DNA of 64,000 bases from Weimeria sp002480925 (GTDB lineage Bacteria; Bacillota; Clostridia; Lachnospirales; Lachnospiraceae). Positions 34,834-43,923 of the stretch are shown here, piece after piece. Below the pieces are notes generated by a model. It was given only the letters and a program-made list of their open reading frames with translations. It was not told where the DNA came from and did no database searches. The stretch spans positions 8,802 to 72,801 of the forward strand of contig NZ_JBQHVU010000014.1 in assembly GCF_052064335.1 (NCBI RefSeq), given 5' to 3'. Numbering within the stretch: position 1 is the first letter of the stretch; each line of letters starts with the position of its first letter. The translations under genes were made by a program, and so were the position numbers.

Positions 34834-35595
34834 TTATTTTGCTGCGATCACCTCTCGCATATCATACATTCCGGCTTCCTTTCCGTTCAGGAACTTTGCT
34901 GCCTCAACAGCGCCTCTGGCGAAGACAGCCTTTGATGTAGCCTGATGCTTGAAGGTGATGACCTCATCCTGACCGGCGAAGATCACCTCATGTTCACCGA
35001 CTATATTCCCGCCGCGGATGGATGAAATACCGATCTCTTTTGCATCTCTTTTTTCCCGTCTGTCGTGCCTGTCATAGATATAGGTGTATCTGCCATCGGC
35101 AGCATCGTTTACAGCATCGGCAAGGGCAATAGCCGTACCACTCGGGGCGTCGAGCTTCTGATTGTGGTGAGCCTCTACAATCTCTACATCGAAGCCTGCG
35201 TCTGCGAACACCCTTGTAGCCTTATCAAGCAGCTCAAACAAAGTATTGATACCAAGTGACATGTTTGCGGAGCGGAGGATGGCAACCTTTTCAGAGGCCT
35301 TTTCCACCTGTTTTATCTGTTCATCAGAAAGACCTGTGGTGCATAGAACGACAGGCGTCTGCTTGTCTACAGCGTAGTCAAGAAGCGAATCAACAGCCTT
35401 AGGGTTTGAAAAATCAATTATCACATCAGCACTGATATCACACTGGTCGAAGGATGCAAATACCGGATAGGAATTCTTCCTCTCAGTAAAGGGATCGATT
35501 CCGGCTACGATCTCGCAGTCCTCATCCCCTGCAACAATATCGGTGATAACCTGTCCCATATGGCCGTTGGCCCCGTTCATAATAATTCTTGTCAT
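34834..35595 (-). CDS. dapB: 4-hydroxy-tetrahydrodipicolinate reductase
   Basis: Second enzyme of the branch from dapA product to diaminopimelate. 253 aa. N-terminal nucleotide-binding fold (RIIMNGANGHMGQVI), VIIDFSNPKAVDSLL, and the catalytic block VEAHHNQKLDAPSGTA. ISSIRGGNIVGEHEVIFAG is also typical. AGGAAAAGGATAATG precedes the start. Probably co-directional with uraA, whose stop is 33 bp upstream. Confidence 0.96.
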   Translation of the reverse strand: MTRIIMNGANGHMGQVITDIVAGDEDCEIVAGIDPFTERKNSYPVFASFDQCDISADVIIDFSNPKAVDSLLDYAVDKQTPVVLCTTGLSDEQIKQVEKASEKVAILRSANMSLGINTLFELLDKATRVFADAGFDVEIVEAHHNQKLDAPSGTAIALADAVNDAADGRYTYIYDRHDRREKRDAKEIGISSIRGGNIVGEHEVIFAGQDEVITFKHQATSKAVFARGAVEAAKFLNGKEAGMYDMREVIAAK

Positions 35596-35628
35596 TATCC
35601 TTTTCCTTTCTGTTAAAAAGTTTTAACT

Positions 35629-36999
35629 TTACATCCTTATTGAAGAAAGCTCTGATTCATCCTTTTCATCGTTCTTCTCGTTGAACACATAGTCGTTTCC
35701 TGGAAGTATGGCATTCAGGATTATACCGAAAATAGCTGCAAGAGCAAGGGCAGTAAGGGTGATATGAGTGCTTCCGACCTTGAAGGTCAGACCATCAGTA
35801 AAGCCCAGACCCGTTACCAGGATGACAGCGGCAATTATAAGGTTTCTTGATTTCGTGAAATCGACATGGTTTTCGACGACATTTCTTACTCCGATAGCGG
35901 AGATCATTCCATAGAGGATAAAGCTTACCCCTCCTATGATAGCAGTCGGAAGGGTTCCTATAACCTCGGCAAACTTCGGAGAGAAGGAAAGGATCACTGC
36001 GTAGATGGCAGCAAGCCTTATCACACGAGGATCATGGACCCTTGAAAGCTCGAGCACACCGGTATTCTCGCCATAGGTAGTATTTGCAGGACCTCCGATA
36101 AGGCCGGCAAAGGCTGTAGCAAGGCCGTCTCCTATGAGTGTTCTGTGAAGACCAGGATCAGAGATGAGGTTTTCTCCAACAGTAGCTGAGATCGCCGATA
36201 TATCTCCTATGTGCTCCATCATTGTGGCAATAGCTATTGGAGCCATTACCAGTATGGCTGTGATATCGAACTTGCAGATCATAAATGGCTGCAGCTGAAC
36301 TACCTTAGCCTTTGCTATCTCACCGAACTGAAGTATAGCTGAGCCGTCGGCATTTGTCATGCCTGCTGCCTGAAAGATGACAGCAGCTATATAGGAGATC
36401 ACTACACCCATAAGGATAGGGATGATCTTGAACATTCCCTTTCCCCATATATTAAATATCACGATCACGGCAAAGGCGATGAGAGCTAAAGGTAAGTTCT
36501 GTGAGGCATTGTTTACCGCTGAGGGAGCAAGTGAGAGGCCTATGCAGATGATTATAGGACCTGTCACCACAGGAGGCAGGAAACGCATTACCCGGTTGAC
36601 TCCGACAAGCTTTATTATTAGAGCAAGCAACAGATAGAGAAGCCCGGCTATGACTATTCCTCCGCAGGCATAGGGGAGCTTTTCTCCCATTGTCATGTTC
36701 TTGTAGATGCCGGTCTTCAGATTGGCGACGGTCGCGAATCCTCCCAGAAACGCAAATGATGATCCCAGGAAGGCCGGAACCTTCATCTTTGTTATCACAT
36801 GGAAGAGAAGGGTACCGACACCGGCTGCAAAGAGAGTTACCTGAATAGATAAGCCCTCACCCTTGAAATAACTATTAACCAGGATTGGGACCAGTATCGT
36901 TGCCCCGAACATGGCAAACATATGCTGAAGCCCCAACAGGAGCATCCTCGGAACGCCCAGGGTCCTGGCATCTTTTATTGCCTGCTGCTTTGTATCCAT
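35629..36999 (-). CDS. uraA: Uracil permease (NCS2 family)
   Basis: Nucleobase:cation symporter-2 membrane protein, about 456 aa and 14 helices. Family blocks: MLLLGLQHMFAMFGATILVP, YLGSSFAF variant FLGSSFAFLGGFA, VVTGPIIICIGLSLAP, and MEHIGDISAISATVGENL, then GLIGGPANTTYGENTGVL. ATG 36999 follows AAGGAGGCAAA; the longer upstream frame lacks a ribosome site. It is divergent from upp, which processes the imported uracil. Confidence 0.94.
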   Translation of the reverse strand: MDTKQQAIKDARTLGVPRMLLLGLQHMFAMFGATILVPILVNSYFKGEGLSIQVTLFAAGVGTLLFHVITKMKVPAFLGSSFAFLGGFATVANLKTGIYKNMTMGEKLPYACGGIVIAGLLYLLLALIIKLVGVNRVMRFLPPVVTGPIIICIGLSLAPSAVNNASQNLPLALIAFAVIVIFNIWGKGMFKIIPILMGVVISYIAAVIFQAAGMTNADGSAILQFGEIAKAKVVQLQPFMICKFDITAILVMAPIAIATMMEHIGDISAISATVGENLISDPGLHRTLIGDGLATAFAGLIGGPANTTYGENTGVLELSRVHDPRVIRLAAIYAVILSFSPKFAEVIGTLPTAIIGGVSFILYGMISAIGVRNVVENHVDFTKSRNLIIAAVILVTGLGFTDGLTFKVGSTHITLTALALAAIFGIILNAILPGNDYVFNEKNDEKDESELSSIRM

Positions 37000-37074
37000 T
37001 TTGCCTCCTTTATATCGGAAAAAACTTTTTTGTACCATAGAAATTCTAAATGATTTACTGGCCATTTACAAGTG

Positions 37075-37102
37075 TTGACTACAGGAAAATTTCGTCTATA
37101 AT
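37075..37102 (+). promoter_or_regulatory. Sigma-A promoter of upp
   Basis: TTGACT (37075-37080), 16-bp spacer, TATAAT (37097-37102), 41 bp before the upp start. Confidence 0.75.
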
Positions 37103-37143
37103 ATAGAGTGTTTTTTTGCGGAATATTTTAAAGGAGACAAAAG

Positions 37144-37791
37144 ATGGAAAATTATAAGGGACTGGATAATGTAAGGGTGTTTGATCATCCTCTGATCCAG
37201 CACAAGATCTCAAGGTTAAGAGATAAGCATACAGGAACCAATGAGTTCAGACAACTGGTCGGAGAGATCGCCATGCTTGAGGGCTTTGAGGCACTTTCAG
37301 ATCTGCCGCTCGAGGAGATAGAGGTCGAGACACCTATAGAGAAATGCATGACTCCTGTTATAGCCGGAAAGAAGCTGGCTGTAGTTCCTATCCTTCGAGC
37401 AGGACTCGGTATGGTAGACGGGGTACTTTCTCTGGTACCTACTGCAAAGGTAGGACATATAGGCCTTTTCAGAGATCCAGAGACTCACGAGCCTCATGAG
37501 TATTACTGCAAGCTGCCTTCTCCTATCGAGGAGCGTACCATAGTCGTAGTGGATCCAATGCTTGCGACAGGCGGATCAGGATCAGCAGCTATAGATTTCA
37601 TCAAGCAGCATGGCGGAAGAAAGATCAAGTTCATGTGCATCATTGCCGCTCCGGAGGGAGTCGAGAAGCTTCATAATGACCATCCTGATGTGCAGATCTA
37701 TATTGGCCATGTAGACAGAGAGCTTAATAGTGATGCCTACATCTGTCCGGGACTTGGAGACGCTGGAGATCGTATCTTCGGTACACTGTAA
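37144..37791 (+). CDS. upp: Uracil phosphoribosyltransferase
   Basis: Salvage enzyme making UMP from uracil and PRPP. 215 aa, single PRTase fold. Motifs: VPILRAGLGMVDGVLSLVP, the PRPP loop VVVDPMLATGGSGSAAI and the uracil-binding end YICPGLGDAGDRIFGT. AAAGGAGACAAAAG precedes ATG. Followed at 9 bp by trkA. Confidence 0.97.
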   Translation: MENYKGLDNVRVFDHPLIQHKISRLRDKHTGTNEFRQLVGEIAMLEGFEALSDLPLEEIEVETPIEKCMTPVIAGKKLAVVPILRAGLGMVDGVLSLVPTAKVGHIGLFRDPETHEPHEYYCKLPSPIEERTIVVVDPMLATGGSGSAAIDFIKQHGGRKIKFMCIIAAPEGVEKLHNDHPDVQIYIGHVDRELNSDAYICPGLGDAGDRIFGTL

Positions 37792-37800
37792 GGGAATTGT

Positions 37801-39201
37801 ATGGGTATTTTTTCAAAGGATAATTCTGCGTCGACGGACGCGGATCCTCTTCATATTATTATAGTTGGCTGCGGAAAGGTAGGCCATACGCTTATTGCTC
37901 AGCTGTCCAGAGAGGGCGACGATATTACGATAATAGACGAGAGTGAGCAGAAGATAAGCGACATCACAAACCAGTATGATGTGATGGGTATAGTCGGAAA
38001 CGGGGCCAGCTACAGCGTCCAGAAGGAGGCTGGGATCGATGATACAGATCTTTTAGTGGCTGTGACGGATTCAGATGAGCTGAATCTTCTTTGTTGCACT
38101 ATAGCCACCCGTATAGGAAAATGCTCTGCTATAGCAAGAGTCAGGAACCCGGAGTACAGCACGGAGATCAATTATCTGCGCGACCGGCTTGGACTGGCCA
38201 TGATCATAAACCCTGAGATGGAGGCGGCCATGGAGGTTGCCCGTATTCTCTATCTCCCTTCTGCGCTTGAGGTGAATACCTTTGCGCATGGAGAGGCTCA
38301 GATGATAAAGTTCCGTGTCAAGGAAGATTCCAGGATAGTAGGTAAGGCAGTGCACACTGTCGCAAGAGAGTCAAGGAATGTGCTCTTTACCACTGTCTTC
38401 CATGACGGCAGGGCCTATATACCTAACGGAGACTATATCTTCTCTCCTGGAGATACGGTATCATTTGTCACCTCAAGGCACAATGGCAAGAATGCCCTTA
38501 AGAGCCTTGGAGTGCCTACGGCAAATGTCAGGGACTGTATGATAATAGGCGGAGGCAAGGCAGCCTATTATCTGGCAGCCCAGCTCATCAGGGAGAGTAT
38601 CTCGGTAAAGATAATCGAGCGCGACCAGAAGAGATGCGAGCAGCTTTCCTCCCTGCTGCCAAATGCTATTATAATAAATGGAGACGGTACAAGCGCCGAT
38701 CTTCTGAAGGAGGAGGGCATAGAGACAGTAGATGCATTTGTCCCTCTTACTGGTATAGATGAGGAGAATATCCTTCTGACCCTCCATGCTAAAAGGGTAT
38801 CAGAGGCAAAGGTAGTTACAAAGATCAACAGATTTGCTTTCCAGGATGTGATAGACAGTCTTGACTTAGGAAGCGTGGTCTATCCCAGGATCATAACGTC
38901 GGAGGCTATAATTGCCTATGCCAGAGCCAAGAGAGCATCGATGGATTCAAACATAGAGACTCTTTATCATATGTATAATGATACTGTAGAGGCTATAGAG
39001 TTCCGTATAGGAGCTCCTTCAGCTGTGACTGGTGTCCCGCTCAAGGATCTGAAGCTTCGGGGACATCTGATGGTATCGTTTATAAGCCGTGACGGAACGA
39101 TCATCTTCCCTAAGGGAGATGATACTATAGAGGTTGGCGATACGGTGATGATAGTTACTACACATACAGGCTTCTCTGATATAGTGGATATTCTGGCATA
39201 G
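37801..39201 (+). CDS. trkA: Trk potassium uptake regulatory protein TrkA
   Basis: Cytoplasmic gating subunit of the Trk/Ktr potassium channel, 466 aa. Two tandem RCK halves, each with an NAD-binding Rossmann domain (IIIVGCGKVGHTLIAQLS near 20 and MIIGGGKAAYYLAAQLI near 247) followed by a TrkA-C domain (residues about 155-235 and 385-466). The lead of about 18 residues is Ser/Asp-rich. It sits 9 bp upstream of the channel gene trkH. Confidence 0.95.
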   Translation: MGIFSKDNSASTDADPLHIIIVGCGKVGHTLIAQLSREGDDITIIDESEQKISDITNQYDVMGIVGNGASYSVQKEAGIDDTDLLVAVTDSDELNLLCCTIATRIGKCSAIARVRNPEYSTEINYLRDRLGLAMIINPEMEAAMEVARILYLPSALEVNTFAHGEAQMIKFRVKEDSRIVGKAVHTVARESRNVLFTTVFHDGRAYIPNGDYIFSPGDTVSFVTSRHNGKNALKSLGVPTANVRDCMIIGGGKAAYYLAAQLIRESISVKIIERDQKRCEQLSSLLPNAIIINGDGTSADLLKEEGIETVDAFVPLTGIDEENILLTLHAKRVSEAKVVTKINRFAFQDVIDSLDLGSVVYPRIITSEAIIAYARAKRASMDSNIETLYHMYNDTVEAIEFRIGAPSAVTGVPLKDLKLRGHLMVSFISRDGTIIFPKGDDTIEVGDTVMIVTTHTGFSDIVDILA

Positions 39202-39210
39202 AGGTGACAA

Positions 39211-40683
39211 GTGAATCAGTCTATAATCAAATATATACTAGGAAAGGTGCTTGAGATCGTTGGCCTTCTTATGGTGATCCCGATGATCACAGGCATCATA
39301 TACCATGAGGAAGAGGCCTTCTCCTATCTTTTCGTTGGAGTCCTAAGCTTTGCGATCGGGTGTTTTACGACCAGGAAAAAGCCGTCAAATACGATGTTTT
39401 ATCTTAAAGAGGGTTGTGTCGTGACCTCTCTTTCATGGATCCTCATATCAGTGGTCGGGGCAATTCCCTTTATGCTGACAGGAGAGATACCTAATTTCAT
39501 AGATGCCTGGTTTGAGACTGCATCAGGCTTTACGACGACAGGAGCTTCCATCCTTACTGATGTCGAGGCCATCTCTCATACATCTCTGATGTGGAGGAGC
39601 TTCACACACTGGATTGGCGGAATGGGAGTCCTTGTCTTTCTTCTGGCTGTAATACCTATGTCAGGTGGCTCCAATATAAACCTTATGAGGGCAGAATCTC
39701 CGGGTCCTTCTGTCGGAAAGCTTGTCCCTAAGATAAAGAGCTCAGCAGCAATCCTTTACAGGATCTATCTGGGAATGACTGTAGTACAGTTCGTGCTCTT
39801 AGTCATTGCGAGGATGCCGGCATTTGATGCTTTATGCATCACATTCGGTTCGGCAGGTACAGGAGGCTTCGGTGTGAGAAACGACAGCTGCGGAAGCTAC
39901 AGCGCCCTGCAGCAGTGGATCACAGGTGTTTTCTGTGTCCTGTTCGGAGTGAACTTCAACTTTTATTATTTCCTCATTGCAAGAGAGCCGAAAAAAAGCT
40001 TTCGTATGGAGGAGGTCAGGGTATACTTCGGTATAATTGGAGCCTCAGTCATTATCATTTTCTTCAATATAATGGGAATGTTCAATAATGCCCTCGATGC
40101 GCTTAGAGCTGCTTTCTTTCAGGTGGGAAGCATAATCACGACAACAGGATACTCATCAGTGGATTTTGACCTGTGGCCGACTCTTTCAAAGGCCATCCTT
40201 GTGATGCTTATGTTTATCGGAGCCTGTGCGGGATCTACAGGAGGCGGATTCAAGGTATCCAGAGCCATAATCGCTTCAAAGACTGTGTTTAAGGAGGCCA
40301 ACTCCTATATCCATCCGAAAAGCGTGAAGAAGATAAAGATGGATGGCGAGGTCATAGAGCATGATGTGCTGAGATCTGTAAATGTATATACGATCACATA
40401 TCTGGCGATCTTTATAGTGTCTGTGCTTCTGGTATCCATTGAGGGAAAGGATCTGGTGACAAGCTTTACATCTGTTGCTGCTACCTTCAATAACATAGGA
40501 CCTGGTCTCGCAAAGGTCGGACCGGCAGCCAATTATGACTGCCTGTCATATCTTTCAAAGATAGTCCTTACACTTGATATGATAGCAGGAAGGCTTGAGC
40601 TGTTTCCTCTGATCATCCTTTTTCATCCAGCTGTGTTAAAGGAGATATTCATAAGAAAGAAATGCAGCCAGAGAGCCTCATGA
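39211..40683 (+). CDS. trkH: Trk potassium channel subunit TrkH
   Basis: 490-aa membrane channel. GTG start at 39211 follows GAGGTGACAA. Four pore loops with selectivity-filter-like segments are seen: SGFTTTGAS, FGSAGTGGFG, TTGYSSVDF and FNNIGPG, as in TrkH/KtrB. CAGSTGGGFKVSR is also typical. Together with TrkA it imports potassium. Confidence 0.95.
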   Translation: MNQSIIKYILGKVLEIVGLLMVIPMITGIIYHEEEAFSYLFVGVLSFAIGCFTTRKKPSNTMFYLKEGCVVTSLSWILISVVGAIPFMLTGEIPNFIDAWFETASGFTTTGASILTDVEAISHTSLMWRSFTHWIGGMGVLVFLLAVIPMSGGSNINLMRAESPGPSVGKLVPKIKSSAAILYRIYLGMTVVQFVLLVIARMPAFDALCITFGSAGTGGFGVRNDSCGSYSALQQWITGVFCVLFGVNFNFYYFLIAREPKKSFRMEEVRVYFGIIGASVIIIFFNIMGMFNNALDALRAAFFQVGSIITTTGYSSVDFDLWPTLSKAILVMLMFIGACAGSTGGGFKVSRAIIASKTVFKEANSYIHPKSVKKIKMDGEVIEHDVLRSVNVYTITYLAIFIVSVLLVSIEGKDLVTSFTSVAATFNNIGPGLAKVGPAANYDCLSYLSKIVLTLDMIAGRLELFPLIILFHPAVLKEIFIRKKCSQRAS

Positions 40684-40685
40684 TA

Positions 40686-41204
40686 TCAGGCCTTCAGGTC
40701 TATATGCCTCGACAGCTTTTTTGCTATCTGGGACAGGGAGCTCATGAATTCGGATTCCTTTCCGAAGGTATCCTCGAATCTTGATTCGTCGATATTATCG
40801 AAGGCGGACTCTGACATACTCATATATCCATCGTCGTCAAATGTGACGCCAAGATCCTCCAGCTCGTCAGAATAATCGCTGGCGAGCTGTTTCATTTGCT
40901 TTATTGCGCTCTTGGAGTCTCTGCTGTTATATTTCTTAGATGACTGAATAGTATAATTATAGGAATCACAGAAGGCCTTCATTTTCTTATAGAATTCGGC
41001 CTTGCTCTCCTTGCTGTCCTCTGACTCATCACCATAGTCCTCATCAGCAAGCGATGATATGCCCTTTCTCAGGGCCTGTGTATCGGCCATTACGAGCTTG
41101 CCATATGAGGTCTCCTTACGTACTGACTGCTTCGATAATGAGGAGTCACTGGTCTTGTACAGATTCCTGAGTGTGACATTATTTGTAACTGTGAAGCTGC
41201 TCAT
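40686..41204 (-). CDS. Hypothetical Ser/Asp-rich helical protein
   Basis: 172-aa soluble protein, not recognised. It has no signal peptide or membrane helix. The composition is Ser-, Asp- and Lys-rich with predicted long helices (KAEFYKKMKAFCDSYNYTI; KSAIKQMKQLASDYSDEL). This resembles small helical proteins seen near flagellar or surface genes in Lachnospiraceae, but no such genes are near it. AAAGGAGAAAATC precedes the start. Stop is 2 bp from the trkH stop, convergent. Confidence 0.6.
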   Translation of the reverse strand: MSSFTVTNNVTLRNLYKTSDSSLSKQSVRKETSYGKLVMADTQALRKGISSLADEDYGDESEDSKESKAEFYKKMKAFCDSYNYTIQSSKKYNSRDSKSAIKQMKQLASDYSDELEDLGVTFDDDGYMSMSESAFDNIDESRFEDTFGKESEFMSSLSQIAKKLSRHIDLKA

Positions 41205-41350
41205 GATTTTCTCCTTTTTAAAATGGAATACTACTTATCTATTATATCGTAGATTTACCAGATAAACTAAATACCTGTGGAAAAATTTGCTGCGATATTG
41301 TATGATAATACATAAACGCGATGTTTTATCTTTTTCTGGAAGGAGATTTA

Positions 41351-42901
41351 ATGGAACACAAACAAAAGGTCATCGTGATCGACTTCGGCGGTCAGTACAA
41401 TCAGCTTGTCGCCCGCCGTGTCAGAGAAAATCATGTTTACTGCGAGATCACATCATATCGGACCCCTCTGGACAAGATCAAGGAGATGGACCCTATGGGT
41501 ATCATCCTGACCGGAGGCCCTAACAGCGTATTTGAAGAGGATTCGGCCACGGCTCCCAGGGAACTCTTTGAGCTTGGCGTGCCTGTTCTTGGGCTCTGCT
41601 ACGGTGCCCAGCTCATGATGCATGTTTTAGGCGGCAGTGTGGACCATGCTCCGGAAAGAGAGTACGGCAAGACTCCGCTTACTGTCGATGATGAGAAAAG
41701 TCCGCTTTTTGCCGGCCTGCCAGAGAATTCTATTGTATGGATGAGCCATAATGATTATATAAAGACTCCGGCAGCAGGCTTTCATATCACATCCCATACT
41801 GCTAATTGTCCGGTGGCGTCTGCTGAGGATCCATCGAGAAATCTCTACGCCATCCAGTTCCATCCGGAGGTTCTTCATACTGAGTACGGCAAGCAGATAT
41901 TACATAACTTCGTGATCGACGTGTGCGGATGTGCCGGTGACTGGCAGATGTCATCGTTTGCTGAAAAAACGATAGAGGAACTCCGTGAAAAAATAGGTGA
42001 CGGCAAAGCTCTCTGTGCGCTTTCAGGTGGAGTCGATTCATCAGTTGCAGCAGTTCTACTCGCAAAGGCAATCGGCAAGAACCTGACCTGCGTATTCGTA
42101 GACCATGGCCTCTTACGTAAGGATGAGGGCGATATGGTATCGAAGGTTTTCGGACCTGAAGGCCCGTATGAGCTGAACTTCGTCAGGGTCAATGCCAAGG
42201 ATCTCTTCTATAGCAAGCTGAAAGGCGTGACCGAGCCTGAGAAGAAGAGAAAGATAATCGGTGAGGAATTCATTCGTGTCTTCGAGCAGGAAGCTAAGAA
42301 GATTGGAAAAGTAGATTATCTGGTTCAGGGAACCATCTATCCGGATGTAGTTGAATCAGGACTCGGCGGCGAATCTGCCACGATCAAGAGTCACCACAAT
42401 GTAGGAGGACTGCCTGACTATGTAGATTTCAAGGAGATAGTAGAGCCGCTACGATATCTCTTCAAGGATGAAGTGCGTAAGGTCGGCCTCCATCTCGGCA
42501 TTCCTGAAGAGCTCGTAATGCGTCAGCCATTCCCGGGCCCGGGACTTGGAATCCGTATCATCGGTGACATTACTGAGGAAAAGGTGAAGATAGTCCAGGA
42601 CGCCGATGCCATCTTCCGTGAGGAAATGGAGAAGGCAGGCCTCAACAAGACAGCCGGCCAGTACTTCGCAGCGCTTACTAATATGCGTTCAGTCGGCGTC
42701 ATGGGCGATGAGAGAACCTATGACTATGCGATAGCGCTCCGCGCCGTGAATACAGTCGATTTCATGACAGCAGATATTGTAGAGATACCATATGAGGTGC
42801 TGAAGACAGTGACTTCAAGAATCATAAATGAAGTAAGTCATGTAAACAGAGTGCTCTATGATATCACGAGTAAGCCGCCAGGCACAATAGAATTCGAGTG
42901 A
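41351..42901 (+). CDS. guaA: GMP synthase (glutamine-hydrolysing)
   Basis: Converts XMP to GMP. 516 aa. Class I glutaminase (1-190) with Cys83 in LGLCYGAQLM and the His/Glu of IQFHPEVLHT; ATP pyrophosphatase (about 205-390) with ALSGGVDSSVAAVL; C-terminal dimerization domain ending in KPPGTIEFE. ATG at 41351 follows GGAAGGAGATTTA; the longer frame upstream is not needed. It is the last core gene before the repeat-rich region and defense island. Confidence 0.98.
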   Translation: MEHKQKVIVIDFGGQYNQLVARRVRENHVYCEITSYRTPLDKIKEMDPMGIILTGGPNSVFEEDSATAPRELFELGVPVLGLCYGAQLMMHVLGGSVDHAPEREYGKTPLTVDDEKSPLFAGLPENSIVWMSHNDYIKTPAAGFHITSHTANCPVASAEDPSRNLYAIQFHPEVLHTEYGKQILHNFVIDVCGCAGDWQMSSFAEKTIEELREKIGDGKALCALSGGVDSSVAAVLLAKAIGKNLTCVFVDHGLLRKDEGDMVSKVFGPEGPYELNFVRVNAKDLFYSKLKGVTEPEKKRKIIGEEFIRVFEQEAKKIGKVDYLVQGTIYPDVVESGLGGESATIKSHHNVGGLPDYVDFKEIVEPLRYLFKDEVRKVGLHLGIPEELVMRQPFPGPGLGIRIIGDITEEKVKIVQDADAIFREEMEKAGLNKTAGQYFAALTNMRSVGVMGDERTYDYAIALRAVNTVDFMTADIVEIPYEVLKTVTSRIINEVSHVNRVLYDITSKPPGTIEFE

Positions 42902-42955
42902 GAAAAATGTTATAATACATTTGCTTAAATATATAATATTAGTATAGAAAAACAT

Positions 42956-42990
42956 AAAAAGCCATGAGAATAAAGTTCTCATGGCTTTTT
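42956..42990 (+). terminator. Intrinsic terminator of guaA
   Basis: AAAGCCATGAGAA pairs with TTCTCATGGCTTT around TAAAG, followed by five T. Confidence 0.93.
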
Positions 42991-42992
42991 GT

Positions 42993-43124
42993 CACAATAG
43001 CATAAGTTTATCCGCGACAGCACCAGTTTTGCCTGTGGAATTACAGATGATTTTCACAATAGCATAAGTGTATCCGCGACAGCACCAATTTTGCCTGTGG
43101 AATTACAGATGATTTTCACAATAG
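42993..43124 (-). repeat. 62-bp tandem repeat, two full copies plus partial third
   Basis: Two copies start at 42993 and 43055 with CACAATAGCATAAGT, continue GACAGCACCA(G/A)TTTTGCC and end TTACAGATGATTTT; only about two bases differ between them. A third copy begins at 43117 with CACAATAG and then diverges. There is no open frame. I assign the minus strand because the copies at 43255-43378 read the same element in the opposite direction. Confidence 0.88.
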
Positions 43125-43254
43125 ATACATTTACAGATTTACCGCACCATATAAGCATTAGTATAGTGCATGGTATTTTCACCATACGCATGAAAAAAGT
43201 CGGACGGCACCAAAATTCTGGAAAATTATTGGTACTATTACAGACGGTTTGAAT
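43117..43254 (-). repeat. Degenerate copies of the same repeat
   Basis: Spacing and landmarks persist while the rest has decayed: CACAATAG at 43117, CACCATAC at 43180 (63 bp later), with a CCGCACCA and a GACGGCACCA landmark inside. Bases from about 43230 lead into the inverted set. No coding potential. Confidence 0.55.
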
Positions 43255-43378
43255 CTATAGTGAAAATATCTGCTTGGTAGGAAAATTTTGTTGGTGCTGT
43301 CGTGTGTTGTACAGGCCTATAGTGAAAATATCTGCTCAGCCAGTGAAATCTTTTGGTGTTGCAATGAGTCGGATTGAC
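43255..43378 (+). repeat. Two 62-bp repeat copies in opposite orientation
   Basis: CTATAGTGAAAATATCTGCT occurs at 43255 and again at 43317, exactly 62 bp apart, each followed about 15 bp later by TTGGTG(C/T)TG. The reverse complement of the copies at 42993-43116 reads CTATTGTGAAAATCATCTG and then TGGTGCTGTCG at matching positions, so this is the same element facing the other way. Confidence 0.7.
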
Positions 43379-43433
43379 CGTATAATTGGTCCAGAAAAAC
43401 GTCCGCACCCCCCTTTTGTACATTTTTACTTGA

Positions 43434-43571
43434 CAGTTAACAGAATATAAGGCCGCAAAGAAAGAGATGATGGATTACCAGATCGCAAAGTCCAATGTCG
43501 ATAAGGTCAAAAGATATCAGCCGGATAAGGATGAACCTGACAGAAGCAAAACTGAAAATAAGACAAGGTAG
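43434..43571 (+). pseudogene. C-terminal remnant of an unidentified protein (possibly a mobilization protein)
   Basis: An open stretch without a good start encodes about 45 residues, highly charged (EYKAAKKEMMDYQIAKS, then NVDKVKRYQPDKDEPDRS) and ending at a TAG. Charged tails of this kind occur at the C-termini of relaxases of mobilizable elements, but the match is from memory and weak. A poly-T stretch (43606-43613) after an imperfect hairpin closes the remnant. The adjacent hairpins support a mobile-element origin. Confidence 0.25.
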
Positions 43572-43709
43572 TAATGGCAGACTGCATCAGTAGATGTGGC
43601 CTGCTTTTTTTATTTTGCATAAGAATGATGTAATTGATTAGGTGACAATGATTAACCGAAGCGAAGCGAGGTGATGCTCTGGCTGCGAAGCAGACAGATG
43701 AGAGGGGCG

Positions 43710-43804
43710 TGGGGAGAATCTCCCCAACGAGCGGTCTGTTTTTGTACAAACAGACATTGCTCGCAACTTGAAATATACCTTGAAAATGTCGCCTTTCAGG
43801 CGAC
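43710..43804 (+). other. Three hairpins, possible relic of a transfer origin
   Basis: TGGGGAGA-A-TCTCCCCA (43710-43726), GTCTGTTT-TTGTAC-AAACAGAC (43734-43755, extendable by CGAGC/GCTCG outside) and GTCGCCT-TTC-AGGCGAC (43788-43804) follow each other within 95 bp with no coding frame. Series of perfect hairpins near a relaxase relic are typical of oriT regions of clostridial mobilizable elements. A structured RNA is the alternative. Confidence 0.35.
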
Positions 43805-43923
43805 AAAAACAAGATCAGATAAAGATAATACTGTTAAAGAATTAAAAATTGTGGATGCAATCGCAGCGTAAATCGAATATAATAGACAGAAGTAGTTATA
43901 AAAGCATGAGGAGGAATCCGATT

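Noticed and set aside
42993..43378. CRISPR array
   Set aside because: The period is 62 bp but nearly the whole unit is conserved between neighbours, there are no unique spacers, orientation flips midway and there are no cas genes.
43238..43423. Small minus-strand frame in the repeat region
   Set aside because: It simply crosses the repeats, lacks a ribosome site and has no recognisable sequence.
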